Translations under genes and position numbers: made by a program | DNA from: Sphingomonas turrisvirgatae | Lineage (GTDB): Bacteria; Pseudomonadota; Alphaproteobacteria; Sphingomonadales; Sphingomonadaceae | Direction: 5' to 3' | Assembly: GCF_001721295.1 (NCBI RefSeq) | Contig: NZ_MDDS01000086.1 | Location: 62,001 to 126,000 of the forward strand | Length of the DNA: 64,000 nt | The notes under the pieces: generated by a model | Database searches by the model: none | Seen by the model: only the letters and a program-made list of their open reading frames with translations | What the model was told of the DNA's origin: nothing | Part shown: positions 16,633-26,368 of the stretch, piece by piece | Layout of the letters: each line of letters opens with the position of its first letter | How positions within the stretch are numbered: the first letter of the stretch is position 1

Positions 16633-17532
16633 CTATTCGACCCAGTCGAGCCCGATGTCGCGATACAGGCCGCGGTCGTCCTCCCAGCCCGGCCGTACCT
16701 TGACGTGCAGATAGAGGTGCACCTTCACCCCCATCAGCTTGGCAAGCTCGGCCCGCGCGCGCGCGCCGATCTCCTTGATCCGGCTGCCGCCCTTGCCCAG
16801 CACGATCGCGCGCTGCGTATCGCGCGCGACCAGGATCTGCTGGTGGATCTCGACCGACCCGTCCTCGCGCTCCTTATATTGTTCGGTCTCGACCGCCGAC
16901 GCATAGGGCAGCTCGGCATGAAGCTGCAGGTACAGCTGTTCGCGCGTGATCTCGGCCGCCAGCATGCGATCGGTGGCGTCGGACACCTGATCCTCGGGGA
17001 AGTGCCACGGCCCCTCCGGCAGCTGTGCCGCCAGCGCCGACTTCAACTCAGCGACGCCGTCACCCGTCGCGGCCGAGACGAAATAGGTGTCATCGAACGC
17101 GCCGAGATCGTTGAGCGTCGCGGCATGGCCCAGCAGGCGTGGCTTGTCGGCGATATCGACCTTGTTGAGGATCAGGATCTTGCGCTCGCGCCGATCCTTC
17201 AGCGATTCGGCAAGCGCGCGCACCTTCGGCCCGACGCCGCCCTTGCCGTCGACAACCAGCGCGATGAGATCGGCGTCCTTCGCGCCTTCCCACGCCGCCG
17301 CGACCATCGCGCGGTCCAGCCGCCGCGCGGGATCGAAGATGCCCGGCGTATCGACCAGCAGCAGCTGCGCGTCGCCTTCGATCGCGATGCCCATCAGACG
17401 GGTGCGGGTCGTCTGCGCCTTGGGACTGACGATCGCCACCTTCTGCCCGACCAGTGCGTTCACCAGCGTCGACTTGCCCGCATTCGGCGCGCCGACGACG
17501 GCGACCAGGCCACAGCGTTGCATCTCGCTCAT
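16633..17532 (-). CDS. era: GTPase Era
   Basis: 299 residues. Era binds the 3' end of 16S rRNA and assists 30S subunit maturation. The G motifs are G1 GAPNAGKS (14-21), G3 DTPG (61-64) and G4 NKVD (123-126). The C-terminal KH domain (about 205-299) has its GKGG loop in VLGKGGSRIKEIG. The gene overlaps the rnc stop by 4 bases, the usual lepB-rnc-era arrangement. Confidence 0.96.
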   Translation of the reverse strand: MSEMQRCGLVAVVGAPNAGKSTLVNALVGQKVAIVSPKAQTTRTRLMGIAIEGDAQLLLVDTPGIFDPARRLDRAMVAAAWEGAKDADLIALVVDGKGGVGPKVRALAESLKDRRERKILILNKVDIADKPRLLGHAATLNDLGAFDDTYFVSAATGDGVAELKSALAAQLPEGPWHFPEDQVSDATDRMLAAEITREQLYLQLHAELPYASAVETEQYKEREDGSVEIHQQILVARDTQRAIVLGKGGSRIKEIGARARAELAKLMGVKVHLYLHVKVRPGWEDDRGLYRDIGLDWVE

Positions 17533-18200
17533 TTACCGCTCACTTTCGCCAGCAGCGCTTCGGCTGCGGCAGTTTCCGCTTCCTGTTTCGAACTGCCCTC
17601 GCCCTCCGCTTCGGCCAGCTTGCCGATCACCGCGCGGACCTTGAACCGCGGCGCATGGCCGGGGCCGGAGCGATCGACCAGCTCGTAATCGGGCGGGCGC
17701 CGGTTGTTGGCGGCCGCCCATTCCTGCAGCGCTGACTTAGGGTGTTTGGGCGCCGATCCCTGCTCGTCGATGCGGCCCGCCCACAGGCTTCGCACCCAAT
17801 CGCGCGCGACATCGAAACCAGCATCGAGATAGAGCGCGCCGATCAGCGCCTCCATCACGTCGCCCAGCACATTGTCGCTGCTCGCCGCGCCGTCGTCGCG
17901 CGCCTGCTTGCCCAGCCGCAGATGCGCCGGCACGCCGATCTCGCGCGCCACCTCGGCGCATACGACGCCGGTCACGAGACTGTTGAACCGGCGCGACAGC
18001 TTGCCTTCAGGCTCGGCCGGAAAGCGTTCGTACAGCCAGTCAGCGAGCGTCAGCCCCAGCACGCGATCGCCCAGGAACTCCAGCCGCTCGTAATTGTCGG
18101 CGCCATGGCTGCCGTGCGTCAGCGCGCGCTCGAAACGAGCGGGGTCGCGCGGCTCACGCCCCAGCAGCGGGGTCAGCCATTGCGTCAGCTTCTCGCTCAA
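17529..18200 (-). CDS. rnc: Ribonuclease III
   Basis: 223 residues from a TTG start at 18200. This start overlaps the lepB stop as TTGA, so coupling to lepB is likely; an ATG at 18260 lies inside lepB and adds unconserved residues. RNase III cuts double-stranded RNA, including rRNA precursors. The signature NYERLEFLGDRVL sits at 36-48, the second metal site in DVMEALIGALYLD, and a double-stranded RNA-binding domain covers about 150-223, ending in KQEAETAAAEALL. Confidence 0.94.
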   Translation of the reverse strand: MSEKLTQWLTPLLGREPRDPARFERALTHGSHGADNYERLEFLGDRVLGLTLADWLYERFPAEPEGKLSRRFNSLVTGVVCAEVAREIGVPAHLRLGKQARDDGAASSDNVLGDVMEALIGALYLDAGFDVARDWVRSLWAGRIDEQGSAPKHPKSALQEWAAANNRRPPDYELVDRSGPGHAPRFKVRAVIGKLAEAEGEGSSKQEAETAAAEALLAKVSGK

Positions 18201-19066
18201 AAGCCGTCCCCGATACGTTCCCAGCGCGCAGCGGAGACCCAGGTCCATGGCTTGATCCATTCGGCGCTGCCGTCGGTCGACCAGAAATTGACGACGGCCT
18301 TGCCCTGCAAATTCTGCATCGGCACGAATCGGATGCCGCCGCGGTTCACGCCATCGGCGTCGATGAACGGTTCGAACCGGCTGTCGCTCGAATTGTCGCG
18401 ATTGTCGCCCATGAGGAAGACGTGGCCGGCCGGCACGGTGAAGACCGCGGTATTGTCGCCGTCGGATTCGCGCGAATCCAGCACGTCATAGCTTTTGCCG
18501 CCAGGCAGCGTCTCGCGGAAGCGAGGCACGCGGCACACGGCGCCGCCTTGTCCGTCCAGCTGGAGCTCGCCCTGTTCGCACGGGCTGTTGGGTGTGACCG
18601 GCTCGACGAAATCGGCGACGCGTTCCTTGGGGATGGGGCGGCCGTTCAGCACCAACTGGCCATCGCGCATCTGCACCGTGTCGCCGGGCAGGCCGATCAC
18701 GCGCTTGATCCAGTCCTGATTGTCGGTCGGCGGCGCCTTGAACACCACGACGTCGCCGCGCTTGGGATCGGCGGCGAAGATGCGGCCCGGGATCAGCGGC
18801 CAGCTCCACGGCAGCGAATGCCGGGAATAGCCGTAATTCCACTTGGTGATGAACAGGAAGTCGCCGACCAGCAGGCGCGGCAGCATCGATCCCGAGGGGA
18901 TGCTGAACGGCGCGAAGATGAAGCTGCGCACCACGAAGACGAGGATCGCGAGCTTTACGAGGAAGCTCAGCGTGTCGCGCCATTCGGACTGCGGCTTGGG
19001 CGCGGCGGCCCTGGGCGGTTCGGCGGGTGCGACGGGCGTGGATTGGGCTGGGGCGGTATCGTCCAT
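18197..19066 (-). CDS. lepB: Signal peptidase I (copy 1, lepB-rnc-era cluster)
   Basis: 289 residues. Signal peptidase I removes Sec and Tat signal peptides on the outer face of the inner membrane. A proline/alanine-rich N-terminus of about 28 residues is followed by one membrane segment (33-55), then the nucleophile Ser60 in IPSGSMLP and the general base Lys121 in WIKRVIGLPGD; GDNRDNSSDSR is box E. A second, clearly different signal peptidase is coded at 49949. Overlaps rnc by 4 bases. Confidence 0.95.
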   Translation of the reverse strand: MDDTAPAQSTPVAPAEPPRAAAPKPQSEWRDTLSFLVKLAILVFVVRSFIFAPFSIPSGSMLPRLLVGDFLFITKWNYGYSRHSLPWSWPLIPGRIFAADPKRGDVVVFKAPPTDNQDWIKRVIGLPGDTVQMRDGQLVLNGRPIPKERVADFVEPVTPNSPCEQGELQLDGQGGAVCRVPRFRETLPGGKSYDVLDSRESDGDNTAVFTVPAGHVFLMGDNRDNSSDSRFEPFIDADGVNRGGIRFVPMQNLQGKAVVNFWSTDGSAEWIKPWTWVSAARWERIGDGF

Positions 19067-19138
19067 GACGCTGCCTTGCGCACGGTGTATGGCAGCGTCA
19101 AGGCACGTCGCGGTTGGCGGTGCATGCGCATCAGCGCA

Positions 19139-19879
19139 TCAACTGACCGCCCGCCCTCCTCGCAGACGGCTGCCGATCGCCCACCAGGCGAGCGCCCACA
19201 GGCTGCCGAAGCTCCATCCGGCCAGCACGTCGCTGGGCCAATGCACGCCCAGATAGACGCGGCTCGCACCGATCGCCGTGACCAGCAGCACGGTGGCGGC
19301 GAACAGGAACGCGCGGCCGCGGCGCATCGGCACGATCTGCATGACGATGAGCGCGATGGTGAGATAGATGATCGCGCTGTTGGCGGCATGGCCGCTGGGG
19401 AAGCTGGCCGAGCCCACTTCGACCAGATGATCGACCAGAGCCGGCCGCGCGCGTCCGACCATCTGCTTGGCCATGGCGACGGCGATCGACCCGCTGACCG
19501 TGCCGGCGAACACCAACGCGGCAGTGAGCAAGTGACGGCTCGCGACCAGGAAGCCGACGGTCAGCGCAACGGCAAGCGTCAGCACCGTTTCGCCACCCAG
19601 CGCGGTAATGTCGACCATCGCCTGCCGCAGCCAGGCGGGCCCGACCGGCGTGAGCAGATCAGGCTGGCGCAGGGCCAGCATCAACGCGCGGTCGAACGCG
19701 AACTGATGCCCGCCGGCGATGGTACGGCCAAGCAGTGCGAGGACCGCGATGCCTCCCGCCACCGCCGCCAGCGCTATGAGCACGAAAGGCGGATGGCGAA
19801 TGTCGCTTGCGCTTTGATCGGGCGTAGCCGGGTCGTGCAGCGCGGCGTGCAGGCTGAGCGGGGCGTCGGGGTTCGTCAT
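19139..19879 (-). CDS. PAP2-family membrane phosphatase
   Basis: 246 residues with about six membrane segments. The three phosphatase motifs are present in order: KQMVGRARP, SFPSGHAANS and SRVYLGVHWPSDV, giving the histidine and arginine triad of lipid phosphatases (phosphatidylglycerophosphate, undecaprenyl pyrophosphate or lysophospholipid phosphatases). The substrate cannot be read from sequence. Its start overlaps the upstream oxygenase-like gene by 4 bases, so the two are coupled. Confidence 0.88.
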   Translation of the reverse strand: MTNPDAPLSLHAALHDPATPDQSASDIRHPPFVLIALAAVAGGIAVLALLGRTIAGGHQFAFDRALMLALRQPDLLTPVGPAWLRQAMVDITALGGETVLTLAVALTVGFLVASRHLLTAALVFAGTVSGSIAVAMAKQMVGRARPALVDHLVEVGSASFPSGHAANSAIIYLTIALIVMQIVPMRRGRAFLFAATVLLVTAIGASRVYLGVHWPSDVLAGWSFGSLWALAWWAIGSRLRGGRAVS

Positions 19880-20511
19880 GATCGGGCGGCGAAGAACATG
19901 AGGTAGACGAGCCTTCCGTCATCGGGTCCGCTGCCGAACCCCGGCGCGCTGTTGTGGAACAGCCACGGGCTGAACAGGATCAGCCGGTTGAACCGCATCG
20001 GCGCGGTGAAGCTCTTTTCCCAGCGCGAGGGCTGGCGCGTGTCGCGGTTGACGACATCCTCGATCAACGCGTTGTGATCGCCATAGCCGGCCGCCGCGAC
20101 GCCGTCACCGCTGCGTGGCACCGCGTCCAGCCCGGTGCGGCGATGGCGGTAGAAGTCGGTCCCGCCCCGGCAGTGCGCCGGCGGCGTCAGAGAGAGGATC
20201 CCGGAATAATAGGCCGGGTCGATATGCACGCCGCTCTGACCCGCTTCGCCCTTCAGCGTCAGCCGGCAATGGCCGTGCAGCGTGCCCGCCGCGCCGCCGA
20301 GCGACACGCCCGCCAACCGGGATACATGCTCGTCCAACCCCGAGATCGGCAGCGCGCGCGACGACACCGTCCCGGGATAGTTCGCGCCGGCGGCCTTGGC
20401 GGTCGCATCATAGCCGAGCGCCAAGGCTTGCCGCCGAAGCTCGAGCGGATTGGCGAGAAAATCGTCGATCATGATGAAGGATGGCGGCACGGCACCGGTC
20501 TGGCAGCGCAT
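19876..20511 (-). CDS. DUF6445-like / 2OG-Fe(II) oxygenase-fold protein
   Basis: 211 residues. No family name is certain, but the pattern fits a double-stranded beta-helix oxygenase: HID in SGVHIDPAYYSGILSL, a later FHNSAPGFG histidine, and an arginine in DGRLVYLMFF that could bind the 2-oxoglutarate carboxylate. The N-terminus (MIDDFLANPLELRRQALAL) is typical of DUF6445 proteins often found in sphingomonads. The start may be the ATG at 20511 or 20472. Substrate unknown. It overlaps the PAP2 gene. Confidence 0.6.
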   Translation of the reverse strand: MRCQTGAVPPSFIMIDDFLANPLELRRQALALGYDATAKAAGANYPGTVSSRALPISGLDEHVSRLAGVSLGGAAGTLHGHCRLTLKGEAGQSGVHIDPAYYSGILSLTPPAHCRGGTDFYRHRRTGLDAVPRSGDGVAAAGYGDHNALIEDVVNRDTRQPSRWEKSFTAPMRFNRLILFSPWLFHNSAPGFGSGPDDGRLVYLMFFAARS

Positions 20512-20528
20512 GGCGTGTCCGGCAAGCG

Positions 20529-20897
20529 TCAGCCCGCGTCGCGCAAGTCGCCCAGGCTGCGTCGCGGCGCGTAGCGGCTGGCGGGATCGACGTCATAGTC
20601 GACGGTGGCGACGCAATGCTGCAATTGCGTATGGGCGCGGCCTGAAACCCATGCCGCATCCGCAAGCGCCAGATCCCTCACTTGCGAAACGCGCAGGCAC
20701 TTCCACTGCGGTTCGGCCAGCGGCCCGCCGCTCGTGTCGCCGGCGACCTGATAGACCAGCGCCATCTCCTCACCCCCGCGATGACCCAGGATGATCGGGC
20801 AGATCACGCGCTCGTGCCCGCCATAGCGGCACCTGAGCGGCGTGCGGCTCTCCAGCGCGAGCGCCAAAGCGAGGTAGCTTTGCGAGACGGCGGGCAT
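20529..20897 (-). CDS. Conserved small protein of unknown function, WYL-like
   Basis: 122 residues. A core of ALESRTPLRCRYGGHERVIC, then LGHRGGEEMALVYQVAG and PQWKCLRVSQVRDL, reads like an all-beta module related to WYL ligand-binding domains, but without the DNA-binding partner domain found in WYL regulators. No Shine-Dalgarno is obvious before ATG 20897. It is the first gene of the minus-strand run that continues into the oxygenase-like and PAP2 genes 17 bases later. Confidence 0.55.
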   Translation of the reverse strand: MPAVSQSYLALALALESRTPLRCRYGGHERVICPIILGHRGGEEMALVYQVAGDTSGGPLAEPQWKCLRVSQVRDLALADAAWVSGRAHTQLQHCVATVDYDVDPASRYAPRRSLGDLRDAG

Positions 20898-21043
20898 GCG
20901 GCGTCAACGCGCGTCGCAGGCGTCGGACCCATGCCGCCTTCACCGGCCGATCCCTTCGTGCGGCACCGTGGCGCTGTGGCTAAGTCGCGCCGCCGCCATC
21001 AATGCATGGCAGGGCGCGGGGGAATTGCTGTAAGACGGCGCAC

Positions 21044-21835
21044 ATGTGGTCCGCAATTCTCCTCTCCGCCGTCGCGATGACGCTGATCGTCGGCGTGCGC
21101 TATCTGGTCGTGTCCGGCGCTTTTGCCTGGGGGACCCGCCGGCGGCATCCCGGGCTGTATGCCGGACTTAATGCGCAGGTGCGCAAGGAGATCGGGTGGA
21201 GCCTGGCGAGCGCGGCAATCTATGGCGTCCCCGCAGGCGTCGTCGCCTGGGGGTGGCAGAACCTGGGCTGGACGCGGATCTATACGGACGCGAGCGAGTA
21301 CCCGCTATGGTATCTGCCGCTGTCGGTCTTTCTCTACCTGTTCGCGCATGACAGCTGGTTCTACTGGACCCATCGCTGGATGCACCGCCCGCGCCCGTTC
21401 CGGCTCGCGCATGCCGTGCATCATGCCAGCCGGCCCCCGACTGCGTGGGCGGCAATGGCCTTTCACCCGATCGAGGCGCTGACCGGTGCTGTGGTCATTC
21501 CGACACTGGTCTTCCTAATTCCTATTCACGTCGCCGCATTGGGCTTTGTGCTTGGAATCATGACGGTTATGGGTGTGACCAATCACATGGGGTGGGAGGT
21601 GTTTCCACGGGTGATGTGGCGGGGGCCGCTTGGCGCGTGGTTGATCACCGCGAGCCATCACCAGAAGCATCATGAGCGATATGGGTGCAATTATGGGCTT
21701 TACTTCCGCTTCTGGGACAGGCTGTGCGGCACCGACGAAGGGGTCGGGGATTTCGCGCGCAGCCATGATGCTGCCGCTCGGCGTGCTGCCGCTCGGCGTG
21801 CTGCTGCTGGGCGCGTCGCCGATCGCGTCGCTTGA
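21044..21835 (+). CDS. Fatty-acid hydroxylase/sterol desaturase-family membrane enzyme
   Basis: 263 residues from ATG 21044 (an in-frame ATG at 21002 adds 14 residues). The three di-iron histidine boxes are HDSWFYWTHRWMH, HAVHHAS and HHQKHHERYG, with membrane segments around them. Members hydroxylate lipids, sterol-like compounds or carotenoids; the substrate here is unknown. The last 23 residues (after about 240) overlap the next gene out of frame and are a low-complexity alanine/arginine tail, which probably arose by read-through into that gene's signal-peptide sequence. Confidence 0.8.
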   Translation: MWSAILLSAVAMTLIVGVRYLVVSGAFAWGTRRRHPGLYAGLNAQVRKEIGWSLASAAIYGVPAGVVAWGWQNLGWTRIYTDASEYPLWYLPLSVFLYLFAHDSWFYWTHRWMHRPRPFRLAHAVHHASRPPTAWAAMAFHPIEALTGAVVIPTLVFLIPIHVAALGFVLGIMTVMGVTNHMGWEVFPRVMWRGPLGAWLITASHHQKHHERYGCNYGLYFRFWDRLCGTDEGVGDFARSHDAAARRAAARRAAAGRVADRVA

Positions 21836-22190
21836 ACTCGACATCGTCAACCTGCGCTCGGCCAAGGGCGTGCTGCAGATCTGCCTGACCGCGCGACCGG
21901 AAAGCTTTCCCGACTGCAAGGACGATCCGCGTGCCGTCAGCCGGACGGTGAAGGCGACCGCTCCGCGCGTGCAGTTCGAAGGTCTGACCCCGGGCAATTA
22001 TGCCGCCGCGATCATCCATGACGAGAACGGCAACAAGAAGCTCGATACGCTGATGGGCATCCCGCGCGAGGGCTTTGGCTTCAGCCGCAACCCCGTCATC
22101 CGCTTCGGTCCGCCCAAGTTCGATGCCGCGCGTTTCCCGGTCGATGGTGCGGCGAATCCACAGCAGGTGAAGATGCGTTACCTGCTGTGA
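21765..22190 (+). CDS. DUF2141 secreted protein (copy 1)
   Basis: 141 residues from ATG 21765; starts further upstream would add a non-signal lead. The protein begins with a signal peptide made of repeated LPLGV units and continues as a small beta-sandwich domain with LELDIVNLRSAKGVLQICL, AAIIHDENGNKKLD and GFGFSRNPVIRFG, the DUF2141 pattern. Periplasmic or outer-membrane location is likely. The start lies 71 bases inside the upstream hydroxylase gene. A second DUF2141 gene lies at 56793. Confidence 0.8.
   Translation: MMLPLGVLPLGVLLLGASPIASLELDIVNLRSAKGVLQICLTARPESFPDCKDDPRAVSRTVKATAPRVQFEGLTPGNYAAAIIHDENGNKKLDTLMGIPREGFGFSRNPVIRFGPPKFDAARFPVDGAANPQQVKMRYLL
21771..21815 (+). repeat. 15-base tandem repeat in a signal-peptide coding region
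   Basis: CTGCCGCTCGGCGTG occurs twice exactly (21771-21785, 21786-21800) and a third time in degenerate form (21801-21815). It encodes the LPLGV units of the DUF2141 signal peptide and, in another frame, the AARRA tail of the hydroxylase. Confidence 0.85.
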
Positions 22191-22266
22191 TCTGAATCAC
22201 TATCGGGCTGCATCCTTTTGTGCGGCGCGGCGTTGCGGCCCTGAAACGGTTTCAGGGAACAACCTA

Positions 22267-23166
22267 ATGCGCAGCTTGCTCGTCCTCGCCGCCCTTGTCG
22301 CCTCGCCAGCCTTTGCGCAGGATGCGCCGCCGGCGGAGGCGATCGATGCCGCGGCGGCCGAGGCTCAGCCCGAGCAAGCCGCCACGGTCGAACAAGCCGC
22401 CGCCGCCCGGGAAGGGCGGGCACGGCTGTCGATCGGCGCCGGCGTCGCTTGGCTGCCCGACTACGAAGGGTCGGACGACAAGCGTTTCACCCCGCTTCCG
22501 GCTGCGAACGGCACCGTCTGGGGCATGAGCTTCACCGTCCTTGGCAATCGGGCCAGCCTCGACCTCATTCCCGATCGCGAGGGGCAGGGGTGGAACTTCC
22601 AGCTCGGCCCGGTGGCGGTCATCAACTTCAACCGCACCAATCAGGATGCGATCGAGGATGTTCGCGTGCGCGCGCTGGGCGAGATCGATACCGCGGTCGA
22701 GGTCGGCGGCTATGTCGGGATCGGCAAGACCGGGATTCTGCACGATTACGATACGCTTTCGATCAGCGCGTCCTATCGCCATGACGTAACGCGCATTCAC
22801 CGCAGCGGGATCATCACCCCGTCAGTCAATTATACGACGCCGCTCAGCACCAAGGCGCTGGTCGGGGTCTTCGCCTCGGCCGAGATCGTTCAGGACCGCT
22901 ATGCCCGCACCTATTTCGGCGTCACCCCGCTGGGCAGTGTGGCGAGCGGCCTGCCGGTGTTCATGCCGGAGGGCGGGCAGAAGGACATCAGCTTCGGCGG
23001 CATGTTCACCTATGCGCTGACCGGCAATCTGACCAAGGGATTGGCGCTCGTCACCGGCTTCAACTACCGCAAGCTGGTGGGCGACTTCGCCGACTCACCC
23101 ATCGTCAGCATCGCCGGCAACCGCCACAACTGGACGGTGGGCGCGGGCCTGGCGGTCACCTTCTGA
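22267..23166 (+). CDS. MipA/OmpV-family outer-membrane protein
   Basis: 299 residues. Signal peptide MRSLLVLAALVASPAFAQ, then an alanine/glutamate-rich spacer (about 20-50) and a barrel domain starting SIGAGVAWLPDYEGSDD, a typical MipA opening. The barrel has a late YFGVTPLGS segment and ends WTVGAGLAVTF with a C-terminal phenylalanine, as expected for BAM-inserted barrels. MipA of E. coli was named for an interaction with MltA, but most members have no proven role. Confidence 0.85.
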   Translation: MRSLLVLAALVASPAFAQDAPPAEAIDAAAAEAQPEQAATVEQAAAAREGRARLSIGAGVAWLPDYEGSDDKRFTPLPAANGTVWGMSFTVLGNRASLDLIPDREGQGWNFQLGPVAVINFNRTNQDAIEDVRVRALGEIDTAVEVGGYVGIGKTGILHDYDTLSISASYRHDVTRIHRSGIITPSVNYTTPLSTKALVGVFASAEIVQDRYARTYFGVTPLGSVASGLPVFMPEGGQKDISFGGMFTYALTGNLTKGLALVTGFNYRKLVGDFADSPIVSIAGNRHNWTVGAGLAVTF

Positions 23167-23471
23167 ACTATCCGATCACCCCGGACGGCCGCTACTTCGT
23201 GGTGCGCGGCCGGCTGTGGCGGACCAGCAACCCGGCGCTGCCCGAAACGACTCGCGAACAGCTGGTCCGCGAGTTAATGGCCGCGCGTCGGGCGGTGCGA
23301 GCAAAAGAACCCGACGCCCGCGCACGAGTGGACGCCGCCAAGCGCGCGCTGGGTGAGCGCGGGCCGGTATGGTGGAGCGATGGCGCACCGGACTGGAACC
23401 GTCATCTTGCGAAGAACACGCCATATGCCCAGTGGTACGCGTCGCTCGACAGCGCGCACGATCGCGCATAG
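23163..23471 (+). CDS. Small conserved protein of unknown function, possible CTG start
   Basis: The frame gives 102 residues if it starts at CTG 23163, which overlaps the MipA stop as CTGA, or 90 residues from GTG 23199. The residues between (NYPITPDGRYFV) look like genuine coding sequence continuous with VRGRLWRTSNPAL, so the short version probably cuts off real protein. The body is rich in Arg/Ala helices followed by GPVWWSDGAPDWNRH and NTPYAQWYASL. Soluble; function unknown. Ends shortly before the TPP riboswitch. Confidence 0.68.
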   Translation: MNYPITPDGRYFVVRGRLWRTSNPALPETTREQLVRELMAARRAVRAKEPDARARVDAAKRALGERGPVWWSDGAPDWNRHLAKNTPYAQWYASLDSAHDRA

Positions 23472-23479
23472 ACCCATGT

Positions 23480-23576
23480 CCATCCCCGGGGGAGCGCCGA
23501 TCCGCGCTTGAGAGGAAGGCTGGAGCCTTCGACCCGCTGAACCTGATCCGGTTGACACCGGCGTAGGGAGGGAGCG
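23480..23576 (+). ncRNA. TPP riboswitch (THI element)
   Basis: The thi-box is clear: GGGGGAGCGCC, then TTGAGAGG (the usual CTGAGA has T in first place), a short AAGGC/GCCTT hairpin, GACCCGCTGAACCTGATC and CCGGTTGACACCGGCGTAGGG. It lies directly upstream of thiC in the sense orientation. TPP binding represses thiC in this riboswitch class. Confidence 0.95.
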
Positions 23577-23612
23577 GCCAGTGTCCACCGGTCCGTGTCC
23601 CTCCGCATGGAG
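23567..23612 (+). promoter_or_regulatory. Expression platform of the thiC riboswitch
   Basis: TCCCTCC (23598-23604) can pair exactly with GGAGGGA at the 3' edge of the aptamer (23567-23573); alternatively its CTCC can pair with GGAG (23609-23612), the apparent thiC ribosome binding site. The two pairings exclude each other, which suits translational control. No U-run is present, so transcriptional termination is unlikely. Confidence 0.6.
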
Positions 23613-23623
23613 TGGAACTGACA

Positions 23624-25522
<1,899 letters not shown>

Positions 25523-25531
25523 GGTCCGGGC

Positions 25532-25562
25532 GGGCGGGGGCGCAATGCCTCCGCCCATCTTT
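25532..25562 (+). terminator. Probable Rho-independent terminator of thiC
   Basis: GGGCGGGGGC pairs with GCCTCCGCCC (one G-U) around a GCAAT loop, followed by ATCTTT. It starts 10 bases past the thiC stop. Confidence 0.6.
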
Positions 25563-25584
25563 GCCAGGCGATCGGCGGTCCGGA

Positions 25585-26331
25585 CTAGCCTGCGCGATGC
25601 ACCGCGAAGCCGGCGAAGCTCTGGTTCACCGGCATCATCTCCATCACGTTGATGTTGAGATGCAGGGGCAGCGAAGCAACCCACAGCAGCATGGCGGCAA
25701 TGTCTTCGGCCGTCATGGGGTTCGCGCCGCCGTAAAGCTTTTCCGAGGCTTCCTGGCTGCCGGTGCGGACCAGCGTGAATTCGGTTTCGGCCATGCCCGG
25801 CTCGATCGAGGTCACGCGAACGCCGGTGCCGGCCAGGTCACTGCGCAGATTGAGGCTGAACTGCTTCACGAACGCCTTGGTCCCGCCATAGACGTTCCCG
25901 CCGCCATAGGGGTAGGTCGCCGCGACCGAGGACAGGTTGATGATCGCGCCCTTGCGCTCGATCAGCAATGGCAAGAGCTTGTGCGTGATCGAGACGAGCG
26001 CGGTGACGTTGGTGTCGATCATCGTGCGCCAGTTCTGCAGGTCGGCCTGCTGAGCGGGCTGCGTGCCGAGCGCGAGGCCGGCATTGTTGACCAGCAGGTT
26101 GATGCCGCGAAACGCCTCGGGCAGCGTGTCGAGCGCCGCGTCGCGCGCGGCGTCATCGCGGATATCGAACACCGCGCCATGGAACTTGTCCGGGCCGAGT
26201 TCGGCGGCCAGCGCTTCGAGCCGGTCGGCCCGGCGCCCGGTCCCGATCACGCGCCAGCCGGCGGCCGTGAACAGCCGCGCGGCGGCAGCGCCGAAGCCGG
26301 CGGTCGCGCCGGTGATGAGGGCGGTCTTCAT
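25585..26331 (-). CDS. Short-chain dehydrogenase/reductase (YdfG-like)
   Basis: 248 residues. Cofactor motif TGATAGFG near the N-terminus with an arginine pair (GTGRRADR) favouring NADP(H), then NNAG, the catalytic serine in NLSSVAATYPYGG and the YGGTK motif. The pattern MAETEFTLVR is typical of YdfG-like serine/3-hydroxy-acid dehydrogenases (malonic semialdehyde reductase in E. coli). The substrate is uncertain. It follows pheT by 37 bases on the same strand. Confidence 0.85.
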   Translation of the reverse strand: MKTALITGATAGFGAAAARLFTAAGWRVIGTGRRADRLEALAAELGPDKFHGAVFDIRDDAARDAALDTLPEAFRGINLLVNNAGLALGTQPAQQADLQNWRTMIDTNVTALVSITHKLLPLLIERKGAIINLSSVAATYPYGGGNVYGGTKAFVKQFSLNLRSDLAGTGVRVTSIEPGMAETEFTLVRTGSQEASEKLYGGANPMTAEDIAAMLLWVASLPLHLNINVMEMMPVNQSFAGFAVHRAG

Positions 26332-26368
26332 GTCCTTGCTCCTTCATTCCGCGGGAACAGTGCGGCAA

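Noticed and set aside
18201..18260. ATG start of RNase III at 18260
   Set aside because: It lies inside lepB and adds 20 unconserved residues; the TTG at 18200 gives a coupled TTGA junction and a normal length.
20529..20897. WYL transcription regulator
   Set aside because: Only a single beta-rich domain is present; the helix-turn-helix part of WYL regulators is missing.
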